A program made the position numbers and the translations under genes. This document shows positions 43,413 through 52,872 of a stretch of 64,000 bases of DNA, piece by piece. Position 1 is the stretch's first letter; each line of letters opens with the position of its first letter. Source of the stretch: JBDHTQ01 sp039808765 (GTDB lineage: Bacteria > Pseudomonadota > Alphaproteobacteria > UBA2400); the NCBI GenBank assembly GCA_039808765.1, contig JBDHTQ010000006.1:62001-126000 (forward strand), read 5' to 3'. The notes below the pieces were generated by a model. The model was not told the origin of the DNA. It made no database searches and was given only the letters and a program-made list of their open reading frames with translations.

Positions 43413-44294
43413 ATGAGAAGACAAAGTGCCGCTATGAGAACAAACACTCCCTTAACTTGCGGCCTGTACTTAATTTCAACGCCAATCGGCAATTTGGGTG
43501 ACATTAGCGAGCGCGCATTAGCAACATTTAATCAGCTTGATCTGTTGTTGTGCGAGGATACGCGCGTTACGCGCAAGCTTTTGTCTGCGTATGGCTGTGG
43601 CGGTATTCCACTCGAAACCTATACTGAACACAACGCCGTTGAAATGCATGCACGCGTTTTGGATGCACTGTCAAAAGGGAAACGCATCGGGTTGGTTAGT
43701 GATTCGGGAACGCCACTTCTGTCTGATCCTGGCGAACGCTTGGTTCAGGCAGTTCTTCAGGCAGGATTTAATGTATCGGCGATACCAGGAGCCAGCGCCG
43801 TTTTGACAGCGTTGTGCTTATCGGGACTTTCGACACGGCGTTTTTTCTTTGCTGGTTTTTTACCTAATAAAAAGGGCGCCCGACGGGATGAGTTGGCTCA
43901 ATTATGCGCAATTCCCGGCACGTTGATTTTTTATGAAAGCCACCATCGCCTGCATGACACGTTAATCGACATGGTCGACATTTTAGGCTCCAGAAATGCC
44001 GCTGTAGCCCGTGAGCTAACCAAGATGTTTGAAGAGGTGATACGTGCGCCGCTTGCTGATTTGGTAGATTATTATCATGAGCATACCGACGTGAAAGGCG
44101 AGTGTGTAATTGTTGTTGCCGGCGCCTCGACCGAGGGATTATCAATGGATAACATCGCACTGTTAACACTTCTTAAAACCGAGCTTGAAACACGCTCGGT
44201 CCGCGATGCCGTAGCCCTTGTTGCAGCTCAATCAGGACGACAAAAGAAAGATGTTTATGCTCTGGCCCTTCAACTCAGCAAAGAAGACAAATAA
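43413..44294 (+). CDS. rsmI: 16S rRNA (cytidine1402-2'-O)-methyltransferase
   Basis: About 293 residues; start is uncertain among GTG 43374, ATG 43407, ATG 43413 and ATG 43434. GLYLISTPIGNLGDISERAL, LLCEDTRVTRKLL, IGLVSDSGTPLLSDPGERLV and SAIPGASAVLTALCLSGL are the RsmI/tetrapyrrole-methylase motifs. It methylates C1402 in the ribosomal decoding site with SAM. Its end overlaps the yraN start. Confidence 0.95.
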   Translation: MRRQSAAMRTNTPLTCGLYLISTPIGNLGDISERALATFNQLDLLLCEDTRVTRKLLSAYGCGGIPLETYTEHNAVEMHARVLDALSKGKRIGLVSDSGTPLLSDPGERLVQAVLQAGFNVSAIPGASAVLTALCLSGLSTRRFFFAGFLPNKKGARRDELAQLCAIPGTLIFYESHHRLHDTLIDMVDILGSRNAAVARELTKMFEEVIRAPLADLVDYYHEHTDVKGECVIVVAGASTEGLSMDNIALLTLLKTELETRSVRDAVALVAAQSGRQKKDVYALALQLSKEDK

Positions 44295-44649
44295 CGGTCT
44301 TACTCATCTTCAAGGCTTGCGCGCTGAGCGTTTTGCTCTCCTTTTTTTACGCCTCAAAGGCTATCGCCTTTTAGCACGTCGCTTAAAAACCCCAGTGGGA
44401 GAGATTGATCTTTTAATGCTGCATAAAAATACTCTGGTCGTGATTGAGGTTAAGTATAGACCGTCATTTGACGTGGCTGCTGGGGCCATATCTCGGCATC
44501 AACAAAACCGCCTGCTAAACGCAACGCAGTATTATCTCGCACAACATCAGTATCATATTGATAAAACCATTCGTTTTGATGCAATTTTGGTTGCACCCGG
44601 TAAATGGCCCCGGCATATTAAAAACGCTTGGCAGCAAATACCTTACTAA
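44257..44649 (+). CDS. yraN: UPF0102 (YraN) nuclease-like protein
   Basis: 130 residues from ATG 44257, six bases after GAAAG and overlapping rsmI by 38 bases. Motifs: GLRAERFALLFLRLKGYRLLARRLKTPVGEIDLL (with the catalytic-like Glu and E-I-D), VVIEVKYR (E-x-K of the PD-(D/E)XK core) and ISRHQQNRLLNATQYYL. A probable restriction-endonuclease-fold nuclease of unknown cellular role. The order rsmI-yraN is widely conserved. Confidence 0.93.
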   Translation: MLWPFNSAKKTNNGLTHLQGLRAERFALLFLRLKGYRLLARRLKTPVGEIDLLMLHKNTLVVIEVKYRPSFDVAAGAISRHQQNRLLNATQYYLAQHQYHIDKTIRFDAILVAPGKWPRHIKNAWQQIPY

Positions 44650-44659
44650 AGGTTCACTT

Positions 44660-45535
44660 ATGAAAAAATTTATTGGGCAATCGCTTAAGCTTACGATCAC
44701 ACCTCTTGACCCGTTGGAACCACGCCTTTTTTTGCAAAATTACGCCAAAGCATTTGTCAGCGGTTTACTTATTGGTGGCCTTTTGGTTGGACTAAGCGTG
44801 TGTACAATCCAAATAAATCAGCCCCCCGCCGATCATCCTCTCGTTGTTTCGATACCCACCGACCCAACTCAGGTGTGCAATGATATGGCCCATGAGCTGC
44901 ACTCAAAGATGCAAACACTGCAACAACAATTTGATCAATGTCGTAAAGCGCAATTGTCTGCACCTGTTCTTTCTCCACCCGTTGATAATTATCATACTGA
45001 TTCTGCCAAGCCTGCTGCGACGTCATATGATGTTCACTCACCATCACCGACAATTCAATCTTTATCACCAGTAACATCTCCCACTACGGCTGAAGCCCCC
45101 TCCAGGAGTTCTCACCCTCTTACTTCCATCATCACCCCCCCCTCATTACCGCCTCTTACGCATCGAGATATTTCCGATGATCTTCCCAGCGACACGCATG
45201 TTCCACGCCCCCCAGCACCGCCTGCCAAATTGCGTACAAGTCCCTCTACAGCCAATATTTCCCCTCCAGCGATCACCACGGATGAATCTTTTTCTGGCAA
45301 ATCATTTTTGCTTGATGTGGGTGAGCAAAAAAATCTGAAAACCGGACTTAGCGTGCGTCTTGTCGCTGTGAGCAACCGCAATACCGGACAATTTTGCATC
45401 ATTGGTTTAAACAATGATCAAGCACAACGAATTGCCTCTGGCTCAACTGCTATTTTAAGATCATCGTCTGGATTATCTCTCAAAATTTTCACCAAGGCCG
45501 TCACAGCTTCGCGCTGCCAAATCACGCTGCCATAG
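44660..45535 (+). CDS. Proline-rich single-pass membrane protein, unknown
   Basis: 291 residues, ATG 44660 with AAAGG seven bases upstream. A cytoplasmic N-terminus (about 1-30) is followed by one membrane helix (AFVSGLLIGGLLVGLSVCTI), a short coiled-coil with two cysteines (VCNDMAHELHSKMQ...FDQC), a long Pro/Ser/Thr linker (about residues 100-215) and a compact C-terminal domain (about 215-291) with two further cysteines. The outline recalls periplasm-spanning proteins such as TonB-like or SPOR proteins, but neither family matches. Function unknown. Confidence 0.7.
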   Translation: MKKFIGQSLKLTITPLDPLEPRLFLQNYAKAFVSGLLIGGLLVGLSVCTIQINQPPADHPLVVSIPTDPTQVCNDMAHELHSKMQTLQQQFDQCRKAQLSAPVLSPPVDNYHTDSAKPAATSYDVHSPSPTIQSLSPVTSPTTAEAPSRSSHPLTSIITPPSLPPLTHRDISDDLPSDTHVPRPPAPPAKLRTSPSTANISPPAITTDESFSGKSFLLDVGEQKNLKTGLSVRLVAVSNRNTGQFCIIGLNNDQAQRIASGSTAILRSSSGLSLKIFTKAVTASRCQITLP

Positions 45536-45558
45536 TTATTTGAGGGATAAAATCATTC

Positions 45559-46131
45559 TTATTCGTGGTTACGCTTAAGCTCGTTACACGCAGCCTCATA
45601 AACCTGCAGAACCAATTCACAGTCACGTAAAGCGCGATGCGTACCATCAACCGGCATACAGGCTGTTTTTGCAAGTTGATTGAGTTTATAACTGGGCAAT
45701 CCAGGCCATGCTTGACGTGCCATACGCAATGCGCAGGAAACCGAATTGTTAATTGTTAAGTCATAACGCTCGGCTGCTTTATCAATAAACCCCATATCAA
45801 ACGGCGCATTAAAAAAAACCAGACGATGGTCTTTAACAAACGCCAGAAACCCTTGTAGAGCCTCTTTAATATTGAGGCCGCGGGCGGCGAGTAAACCTGA
45901 CGATAAACCAGTTACTTCTGCTACCCGAGTTGAAACTGCGTGCTCAGGAACAACGAGTGCATGGAAGCGTTCTTGTGTTTGATTTGCTCGATCCACTAAG
46001 ACAGCGCCAATTTCGATGATTTCATCCTCTTCGGGGCTGAAACCTGTTGTTTCAAGATCGACGATAACAAATGTCTGTGGCAGGTACGACTTCGCCGGGA
46101 CGTCTTGGTCGATATAAGAATGTGCAAACAT
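45559..46131 (-). CDS. DEDDh 3'-5' exonuclease (DnaQ-like)
   Basis: 190 residues from ATG 46131, with GGAGGG upstream. Exo I VIVDLETTGFSPEEDEIIEI, Exo II VFFNAPFDMGFI and Exo III GTHRALRDCELV carry D, E, D, H and D. It is a single-domain enzyme, distinct from the second DnaQ homologue at 58.8 kb beside coaE; it may be a general trimming or repair exonuclease rather than the polymerase III proofreading subunit. Confidence 0.88.
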   Translation of the reverse strand: MFAHSYIDQDVPAKSYLPQTFVIVDLETTGFSPEEDEIIEIGAVLVDRANQTQERFHALVVPEHAVSTRVAEVTGLSSGLLAARGLNIKEALQGFLAFVKDHRLVFFNAPFDMGFIDKAAERYDLTINNSVSCALRMARQAWPGLPSYKLNQLAKTACMPVDGTHRALRDCELVLQVYEAACNELKRNHE

Positions 46132-46339
46132 GAGGCCCTCCGCATTTTTGTGCAGGGATTGCCTCGCGAACAGGGGGGACAAATCCCAACACCTTTTCTT
46201 TATCTGCGCAACCATAACACTTTACGGGAAGATTGTCTCACACGTTTTTAATGATATTTGCATATGGTTTTATATAATCTACTTGCAGTTAGCTAACCGA
46301 GGCGTTATAAACCGCGCACATTGGTTTTTGCCGACTTGT

Positions 46340-46416
46340 CGGAGTGTAGCTCAGCCCGGTAGAGCACTTGCTTCGGGAGCAAGGGGCCGGAGGTTCGAAT
46401 CCTCTCACTCCGACCA
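46340..46416 (+). tRNA. tRNA-Pro (anticodon CGG)
   Basis: Acceptor CGGAGTG/CACTCCG, D arm with GTAGCTCAGCCCGGTAGAGC, anticodon loop ttCGGga in the stem cttgc/gcaag, T arm GGTTCGAAT, encoded CCA. 77 nucleotides. Confidence 0.97.
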
Positions 46417-46432
46417 GTGAAAAACATTCGCT

Positions 46433-46507
<75 letters not shown>

Positions 46508-46554
46508 TTTCTCATCGAAGAAAACCAATTCCGCACCTTGGTGCTCATCGTTAT

Positions 46555-47379
46555 CTATTCCCACTTTTTTACGAACCCAATATGCGTACCCACTGCTACA
46601 AATCCGCATTTCTCATATACGCGTTGCGGACCTGCTCCTAATCCTGTCAGTATAATAAAATAAGGGTCTGATCTTTTTGCAGAAACCTCTTTAACTGTCT
46701 CGGTTAGGAGAGACCTTACAATCCCTTGTCCTCTATATTCTGGGTGAGTGCCAATTGCTTGAAATCGACAAAATTGACCATCCCAAAATACGCCGAGATC
46801 ACAAACAAGTTTTTTTCCATCAAATGCCCCCATCCATTGTCCGTTTCCCGCTTCGGTAGCACGACGAGCAGCTTGAATTCGTTTGATCACATATTCATTT
46901 TTTCCATCATACATTTTGCGACAAAGAAGCTGATTGCCAAGCGCTTGCTTCCAGTCCTCTTCCGTTTCAATTTGTCTGAATGTTATAAATCTGCACTGGT
47001 GGGGAATTATATTTTCAACTTTTGCGATCAGGCAGGCATGAGCTTCAAAATGATAGCCTGCAGCTTCAAATTTTTTGCGCAACCCATTCGACGTGCGGTG
47101 CAGCTCCAGGTTATCGTTATATGAAAAAACAAACCGCTTATTGATGTAAAATAAGTGCTTTTTGTGCACGCTTTCCAAATGTTCAAGCGACCAATTTTCG
47201 GGATGATCAAGGTGAAAAAAATTACCCCAGTAAAATTCGCTATTCATAGGATCTGAGACAATACATCCACCGTCTATCTCTTCAACATGTCGGCAAACGC
47301 GATGAACGATGAGTTGCCCAAACATTGGTAAATCATCTGCATCGATACCATGAAATGTTTGAGTTTGTTTCATCTTCAT
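46555..47379 (-). CDS. GNAT-family acetyltransferase
   Basis: 274 residues. The C-terminal ~100 residues hold the acetyl-CoA site: FQAIGTHPEYRGQGIVRSLL (Q/R-x-x-G-x-G/A) followed by YFIILTGLGAGPQRVYEKCG. The N-terminal ~150 residues appear to be a second, degenerate GNAT-like half. Substrate unknown. Together with the next gene it forms a minus-strand, slightly AT-richer pair between the tRNA genes and mnmG, which may be acquired. Confidence 0.85.
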   Translation of the reverse strand: MKMKQTQTFHGIDADDLPMFGQLIVHRVCRHVEEIDGGCIVSDPMNSEFYWGNFFHLDHPENWSLEHLESVHKKHLFYINKRFVFSYNDNLELHRTSNGLRKKFEAAGYHFEAHACLIAKVENIIPHQCRFITFRQIETEEDWKQALGNQLLCRKMYDGKNEYVIKRIQAARRATEAGNGQWMGAFDGKKLVCDLGVFWDGQFCRFQAIGTHPEYRGQGIVRSLLTETVKEVSAKRSDPYFIILTGLGAGPQRVYEKCGFVAVGTHIGFVKKWE

Positions 47380-47430
47380 CCATTATCAGCACCCTAATTT
47401 TGATTCTACGGCAACCACGATAAGATTTTA

Positions 47431-48333
47431 TTATGAGTCTGTATCAAAAAAATTTTTGCTATTAACAATTTCTAGGGGAAGGGCTGGGGGCTGCCCGCCG
47501 AGATATTTCTGTAAACTTTCAGACTGGCGCCGCAATTTTTCTTCGTACCCAAGCACCAAAAGTGTATTGCCACTGGCAATGCCTATATCGTTGCAAAATT
47601 CGCCATTACAAAAAACATCCATTTCACTCAACGGACCTGAGCGATCATCCACACTGTTTTCTCTAAACGACCAGACATCCATCATTTTTTGCTCATTCCA
47701 TGACCACAAAAAAACAATAAAGTAATGGCTGTCTTGCGCGCCTTTATGCTTTTTCACCACGCTTTTAACATAATTTTCCAGTGCTTCTGGCGTAAAATCA
47801 GCATAGGTTTTTTTTGCATCGACATCCGGCCAAACAATAATTTGCTTGCCGTCCAAATAAAAATCCAAATTATTGTAAAACGAGTGATTGGGCTTATACG
47901 GAAAACCCAGTTTAGGTGAGTGTCCTTGATCCCATAATAATAAAAAAAGCTGATGCTGCATACGCGCAAAACCTTCGTCTTTGATCAATGTGATCTGCTC
48001 ACGATTATAAAATGCAACTGTATCGTCAAAAATAATTGTTTCATTCTCAATCTTTGTAAGGGTTTCAGGCACATAGCGAAATGTCATAACCTGATTGATA
48101 AAGTTTTCGTTTTCAGAAAAAGCGGAAAGTTCTGGTTGATTAATTATCTGCTGAACTTTTACGCCTTCTTCTAAAAAAACGGCCCGCACTTGCTCAGCTT
48201 GTTTGATTGACATTATGTCATTCAAGCTGCCTTTTTCATAAATCATCACCTGCTTGCTTTTTGCACGGCCTGATAAAAGGGATAGTTCATAAAGATTTTT
48301 TGGCGTGGCAGGAAGTATTTTTGTCAGAGTCAT
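47431..48333 (-). CDS. Unknown protein with a TrmB-like effector (PLD-like) N-terminal region
   Basis: 300 residues from ATG 48333; the frame continues upstream without a ribosome site. No family is certain. The first ~150 residues (LYELSLLSGRAKSKQVMIYE; VRAVFLEEGVKVQQIIN; TIIFDDTVAFYN; GFARMQHQLFLLLWDQG) resemble the effector domain found after the helix-turn-helix of TrmB-type regulators, but no helix-turn-helix is present. The C-terminal half (DFYLDGKQIIVWPDVDAKKT and later) is unassigned. No membrane segments. Treat the TrmB comparison as a lead only. Confidence 0.6.
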   Translation of the reverse strand: MTLTKILPATPKNLYELSLLSGRAKSKQVMIYEKGSLNDIMSIKQAEQVRAVFLEEGVKVQQIINQPELSAFSENENFINQVMTFRYVPETLTKIENETIIFDDTVAFYNREQITLIKDEGFARMQHQLFLLLWDQGHSPKLGFPYKPNHSFYNNLDFYLDGKQIIVWPDVDAKKTYADFTPEALENYVKSVVKKHKGAQDSHYFIVFLWSWNEQKMMDVWSFRENSVDDRSGPLSEMDVFCNGEFCNDIGIASGNTLLVLGYEEKLRRQSESLQKYLGGQPPALPLEIVNSKNFFDTDS

Positions 48334-48485
48334 TGATATGATCGTTTTTACAATGGTAACAAGCACACCATAAAGCTTCTTTTCATGAATAACAACGATC
48401 ATCAGCCCGGTTTTTTTGACCTTATTGTGATGATCCACTGCGAGGATAATTGCAATGCACCGCTAAAATCAGCTATAACCCCTGC

Positions 48486-50360
48486 ATGATGCAAAAATTT
48501 GACGTAATTGTCGTGGGTGGAGGACATGCTGGCTGTGAAGCTGCAGCAGCCTCGGCACGCCTCGGCGCTAAAACAGCTCTTGTCACGCACAAACTCTCGA
48601 CCTTAGGTGAGATGAGTTGTAATCCCGCTATTGGTGGCTTGGGTAAAGGTCATTTAGTTCGCGAAATCGATGCACTGGATGGTATTATGGGCCGTGTTGC
48701 CGATGCAGGCGGTATCCAGTTTCGTATGTTAAATGCGAGCAAAGGTCCTGCGGTGCGTGGATTGCGGGCGCAAGCTGACCGCAAGCTTTATAAGCAAGCT
48801 ATGCAGACACTTTTGTCGTCCTATCCTAATTTAACATTGATTGAAGCTGCAGTTGAGGATTTGACGCTCGAAAATGACCGTGTTACAGGCATTATTACCG
48901 CGCAGGGTGAACATCTTCTTTCGGGCGCGGTGGTACTGACAACCGGAACATTTTTGGATGGTCTTATTCATATTGGCGAAGAGCGTAAACCAGCGGGAAG
49001 GCATGGTGAAGCCCCCGCAATAGGCTTATCTAAAACACTGAAAAGATTGAATTTCCCTGTTGGTCGTCTCAAAACAGGCACGCCCCCTCGTTTGGATGGC
49101 CGTACCATAGATTGGGATTCTTTGGATAAACAGGGCGGTGACAATCCACCCATTCCCTTCTCAACATTAACAAGCACAATTACCAATCCTCAAATTGAAT
49201 GCGGCGTAACCTACACCTCGTCTGAGGGACATTCAGCTATTCGCGCTAACCTGCATCGGGCGCCGATGTATAGTGGTCAAATTTCGTCGACGGGGCCACG
49301 CTATTGTCCTTCAATCGAAGACAAGGTTGTACGCTTTGCTGATCGTGAACGACATCAAATTTTCCTTGAACCTGAAGGTCTGGATGACGACACTGTTTAT
49401 CCCAACGGTATTTCAACCAGTTTACCGCGAGATGTGCAGGATATTCTGGTGCATTCAATACCCGGCCTCGAAAAATGTACAATTTTACGTCACGGTTATG
49501 CAATTGAGTATGATTATTGTGATCCACGCGCACTTAAGCCTTCGCTTGAATCAACGAATCTATCAGGATTATTTATGGCTGGCCAAATTAACGGGACGAC
49601 TGGATATGAGGAGGCAGCGGCTCAAGGGTTGTTGGCTGGTCTTAATGCTGCGCTTTGCGCCGGTGCTGAAGGGTTCGATTACAAGCCTTTTGTTGTTGAT
49701 CGAGCAGAAGGATACTTGGGTGTTATGGTGGATGACCTTATTCACCATGGTGCGCCTGAACCTTACCGCATGTTTACCTCGCGTGCGGAATACCGGCTTT
49801 TACTTCGCTCGGATAATGCCGATCAACGCTTAACACCGCGTGGATTAATCCTGGGATGTGTAGGCACTGAACGAGAACAACATTTTATCGCAAAAATGGA
49901 AAAGCTTGAGCGTGCCCGTCTTATTGCCAGCGATATTGAAACAGCATTAAGTCCGAATGAACTTGTGTGCCATGGACTCATGATTAACCAAGATGGCGTG
50001 CGCCGAAGTGCTCAAGACTTGTTACGTTATGCCAATATTTCTATGGATCAAATCATTGGATTATGGCCCGCACTGGGCGCGTTTCCGTCTGATATTCTTG
50101 AGCAAATCGAAATTGATGGTCGTTATGCAGGCTATTTAGGGCGTCAAGAAGCTGACATTCACGCTTATCGCAAAGAAGAAGAGCTTGAGCTCCATCAAGA
50201 CATGGACTATCAGCTGGTTGGAAGCCTTTCAAATGAATTAAGGCTCAAGCTGTCTAAAGTTAAACCCCGTAGTCTTGGTGCTGCTGCCCGTATTCCAGGG
50301 ATGACACCCGCTGCTCTTATATCATTGATGCGCTTTGTCAAAAAGCATAAGGCAGCGTAA
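48486..50360 (+). CDS. mnmG: tRNA uridine 5-carboxymethylaminomethyl modification enzyme MnmG
   Basis: About 624 residues; ATG 48486 or 48489. FAD site VIVVGGGHAGCEAAAASARLG, then TCNPAIGG-like SCNPAIGGLGKGHLVREIDAL, MLNASKGPAVRGLRAQADR, GTFLDGLIHIG, and the C-terminal MnmE-interacting region SLSNELRLKLSKVKP. With MnmE (60.3 kb in this window) it modifies U34 of tRNAs. First gene of the mnmG-rsmG-parA-parB order. Confidence 0.97.
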   Translation: MMQKFDVIVVGGGHAGCEAAAASARLGAKTALVTHKLSTLGEMSCNPAIGGLGKGHLVREIDALDGIMGRVADAGGIQFRMLNASKGPAVRGLRAQADRKLYKQAMQTLLSSYPNLTLIEAAVEDLTLENDRVTGIITAQGEHLLSGAVVLTTGTFLDGLIHIGEERKPAGRHGEAPAIGLSKTLKRLNFPVGRLKTGTPPRLDGRTIDWDSLDKQGGDNPPIPFSTLTSTITNPQIECGVTYTSSEGHSAIRANLHRAPMYSGQISSTGPRYCPSIEDKVVRFADRERHQIFLEPEGLDDDTVYPNGISTSLPRDVQDILVHSIPGLEKCTILRHGYAIEYDYCDPRALKPSLESTNLSGLFMAGQINGTTGYEEAAAQGLLAGLNAALCAGAEGFDYKPFVVDRAEGYLGVMVDDLIHHGAPEPYRMFTSRAEYRLLLRSDNADQRLTPRGLILGCVGTEREQHFIAKMEKLERARLIASDIETALSPNELVCHGLMINQDGVRRSAQDLLRYANISMDQIIGLWPALGAFPSDILEQIEIDGRYAGYLGRQEADIHAYRKEEELELHQDMDYQLVGSLSNELRLKLSKVKPRSLGAAARIPGMTPAALISLMRFVKKHKAA

Positions 50361-50419
50361 TTTTTCACTTTTACGTATTTTACTTGCCTTCTAAATTCAC
50401 TCCGCGCTAAAACGTGCCA

Positions 50420-51037
50420 ATGAGTGATGAGGGCCGACGCAACTTTCTCGAAAAACTTCCCGTTTCACATGAAACGGAAAAAAAACTCGTGCTCTATGCC
50501 GAGACACTCAAAGTATGGAATAAAAAAATCAACCTTGTAAGCCCCTCTACCATCCATCAGCTATGGGAACGGCATTTTTTAGATAGTGCTCAGCTAACAG
50601 AGTATATTCCCGAAAATATTCAAAAGCAGGGTGACATAGGTTCTGGCGCTGGTTTTCCCGGGTTAATTATGGCGTTATTATGTCCCCATAAAATTGAATT
50701 GGTTGAAAGCGATCAGCGCAAAGTGGCTTTTATGCGGGAAGTTTCACGTTTAACCAAATCCACGCACGTTACCTTTCAAGCAACACGCATTGAAAAGGCA
50801 ATACCAATAAAGGCAGATATTATTACGGCTCGCGCCCTCGCATCTTTAACAAAACTCATCGATCTTTCCATTCCTCACTTGAATGAGGGAGGCACATGCC
50901 TTTTTCTCAAAGGAGAAGATGTCCAAAAAGAAATAGACGAAGCAGAAAAAACTTTTAGCTTTGCGCTGGAGACATTTCAAAGTAAAACCAGTGACAGCGG
51001 CGTGATCGTGCGGCTGAGTGAGATAAGGAAAAAGTAA
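50420..51037 (+). CDS. rsmG: 16S rRNA (guanine527-N7)-methyltransferase RsmG
   Basis: 205 residues from ATG 50420 (GTG 50414 possible). NLVSPSTIHQLWERHFLDS, GDIGSGAGFPGLIMAL (SAM site), LVESDQRKVAFMREVSR, TARALASLTKL and FLKGEDVQKE are the family motifs. It methylates G527; loss gives low-level streptomycin resistance. Stop overlaps the parA start (TAATG). Codons 14-19 contain the parS-like palindrome. Confidence 0.96.
   Translation: MSDEGRRNFLEKLPVSHETEKKLVLYAETLKVWNKKINLVSPSTIHQLWERHFLDSAQLTEYIPENIQKQGDIGSGAGFPGLIMALLCPHKIELVESDQRKVAFMREVSRLTKSTHVTFQATRIEKAIPIKADIITARALASLTKLIDLSIPHLNEGGTCLFLKGEDVQKEIDEAEKTFSFALETFQSKTSDSGVIVRLSEIRKK
50461..50476. other. parS: Probable parS centromere site
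   Basis: CGTTTCACATGAAACG differs from the general parS core GTTTCACGTGAAAC by one central base. It lies inside rsmG, just upstream of parAB, where alphaproteobacterial parS sites are often found. A weaker half-match (gtttcacgtttaac) is at 50741-50754. Confidence 0.6.
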
Positions 51038-51852
51038 TGACGAAACCCCGCATTCTCGGCATAGCCAATCAAAAAGGAGGCGTGGGAAAAACCACCACCA
51101 CGATCAACCTCGCAACAGCCATGGCCGCAGTTGGCAAGCGCGTTTTATTGATTGACCTTGATCCTCAAGGCAACGCTTCAACAGGTGTGGGCATCCCCAT
51201 GACACAGCGCACGCCTGGTAGCTACGCTGTTCTTTTTGGCGATTGTCAGGTGGAAGAAGCCATCAAGCAGACGTTGGTACCAGGATTAGATGTTATTCCC
51301 GCTGCCTCTGATTTAGCAGGAGCTGAAATTGAGCTCGTTCCCGAAGATCAACGCGAATACTTTCTTTCAAGTGCGCTCGAACAAGCCCAAGGTTATGACT
51401 ATATTCTTATCGATTGCCCACCCGCATTAGGACTTTTAACACTCAATGCATTAGTAGCTGCCGATGCAGTGATAGTGCCATTACAATGTGAGTTTTACGC
51501 GCTTGAAGGATTATCACACCTCCTCAAAACCATTCAGGTTATTTCACGCAACTTGAATCCAAAACTCACGTTGCAGGGCGTGGTTTTGACAATGTACGAT
51601 CGACGTAATAGCCTTTCACGCCATGTACAGGAAGAAGTAAGAAATCACTTTCAAGATAAAGTGTACGAGACAGTGATCCCGCGCAATGTACGTATTTCCG
51701 AAGCCCCCTCTCACGGTAAACCCGTTTTGATTTATGATTTTAAGAGTGTTGGGGCACAAGCATACATCCATCTTGCAAAAGAAATCCTGCAACGCGAAAC
51801 TCAAATTCTTGCCCAAATACAGAGGGAGAACGCTCATGTCAACCACGGATAA
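51037..51852 (+). CDS. parA: Chromosome partitioning ATPase ParA
   Basis: 271 residues. Deviant Walker A NQKGGVGKTTTTINLATAMA, Walker A' VLLIDLDPQGNASTG, Walker B-region YILIDCPPALGLLTLNALVAAD. It forms the nucleoid-bound ATP gradient along which ParB-parS complexes segregate. Overlaps parB by 17 bases. Confidence 0.97.
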   Translation: MTKPRILGIANQKGGVGKTTTTINLATAMAAVGKRVLLIDLDPQGNASTGVGIPMTQRTPGSYAVLFGDCQVEEAIKQTLVPGLDVIPAASDLAGAEIELVPEDQREYFLSSALEQAQGYDYILIDCPPALGLLTLNALVAADAVIVPLQCEFYALEGLSHLLKTIQVISRNLNPKLTLQGVVLTMYDRRNSLSRHVQEEVRNHFQDKVYETVIPRNVRISEAPSHGKPVLIYDFKSVGAQAYIHLAKEILQRETQILAQIQRENAHVNHG

Positions 51853-52765
51853 TTCAGCTGCATCGCCACGAACACTCACAAAACCAGCTCGTCGGAGTGG
51901 CCTGGGACGGGGGCTGGGCGCACTTTTAGGCGAAGCTGAGGAAGATTATGCGCAATTGTCCCCTCAAAACGCCTCATCGAGAGAGCGACGCACCGCACCA
52001 ATCGAGCATCTGGAGGCTGGGCCCTTTCAACCCCGTCGAATATTTGATTCGGAAGCTCTTACAGATCTTGCCCAATCAATTCGCGAGCATGGCATCATTC
52101 AACCTATCGTCGTTAGGCGTCACCCACATCAAGAAAATCGCTATCAAATCATCGCTGGAGAGCGCCGGTGGAGGGCATCACAGCAAGCTGGATTACATGA
52201 AGTTCCTATTTTAATCAAGGAGTTAAGTGATGGCGAAGCTCTTGAAATTTCAATTATAGAGAACGTTCAGCGTGAGGATTTGTCACCAATAGAAGAGGCC
52301 GACGGCTACCAACGACTTATTGCAGAATATCATCACACCCACGAAGATTTAGCCCGCATTGTTGGCAAAAGCCGCGTTCATATAACAAATACGCTTCGTC
52401 TTTTAAAACTGCCAGAGAGCATAAAAGTTAAAATTGATCAGGGAGATATTTCTGCTGGACATGCACGTGCGGTTCTTGCAGCAGGGGGGTCAGAGACATT
52501 AGTTGAGCGCATTATTAATGAAGGGCTATCTGTCCGCGAGGCAGAAAATCTCGCCCGCCAAAGTGAGGCCGCACAGGCAAAAAAACCCCGCATTAACCAC
52601 AGCAAAGACCCAAATACAGTTGCATTAGAACGCGAAATTAGTGCGGCTTTAGGTTTGCGCGTAACATTGGGTGGAAAAGGCCCGACTGGCACAGTTACAA
52701 TCCACTACCAAAATCTTGATCAGCTCGATGATGTAATGAAGAAATTATGTGCTGTTGGCTCATAA
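51836..52765 (+). CDS. parB: Chromosome partitioning protein ParB
   Basis: 309 residues from ATG 51836, seven bases after AGAGGGAG. N-terminal RRSGLGRGLGALLGE (ParA-stimulating type), IEHLEAGPFQPRRIFD, the CTP-binding box GERRWRASQQAGL and ENVQREDLSPIEEADGYQRL, helix-turn-helix LARIVGKSRVHITNTLRLLKL, and a C-terminal dimerisation region. It loads at parS as a CTP-dependent clamp. Located about 5 kb from the origin. Confidence 0.97.
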   Translation: MSTTDNSAASPRTLTKPARRSGLGRGLGALLGEAEEDYAQLSPQNASSRERRTAPIEHLEAGPFQPRRIFDSEALTDLAQSIREHGIIQPIVVRRHPHQENRYQIIAGERRWRASQQAGLHEVPILIKELSDGEALEISIIENVQREDLSPIEEADGYQRLIAEYHHTHEDLARIVGKSRVHITNTLRLLKLPESIKVKIDQGDISAGHARAVLAAGGSETLVERIINEGLSVREAENLARQSEAAQAKKPRINHSKDPNTVALEREISAALGLRVTLGGKGPTGTVTIHYQNLDQLDDVMKKLCAVGS

Positions 52766-52872
52766 AGATTTTAAATGTCCGCAGGGATCATTTAATTTTT
52801 TAGGGTACATCATCAAAATTCATTGCCACACCAGTCAGCAATCTGGTTGGTATCTTATGTTTTTTGAAAAGC

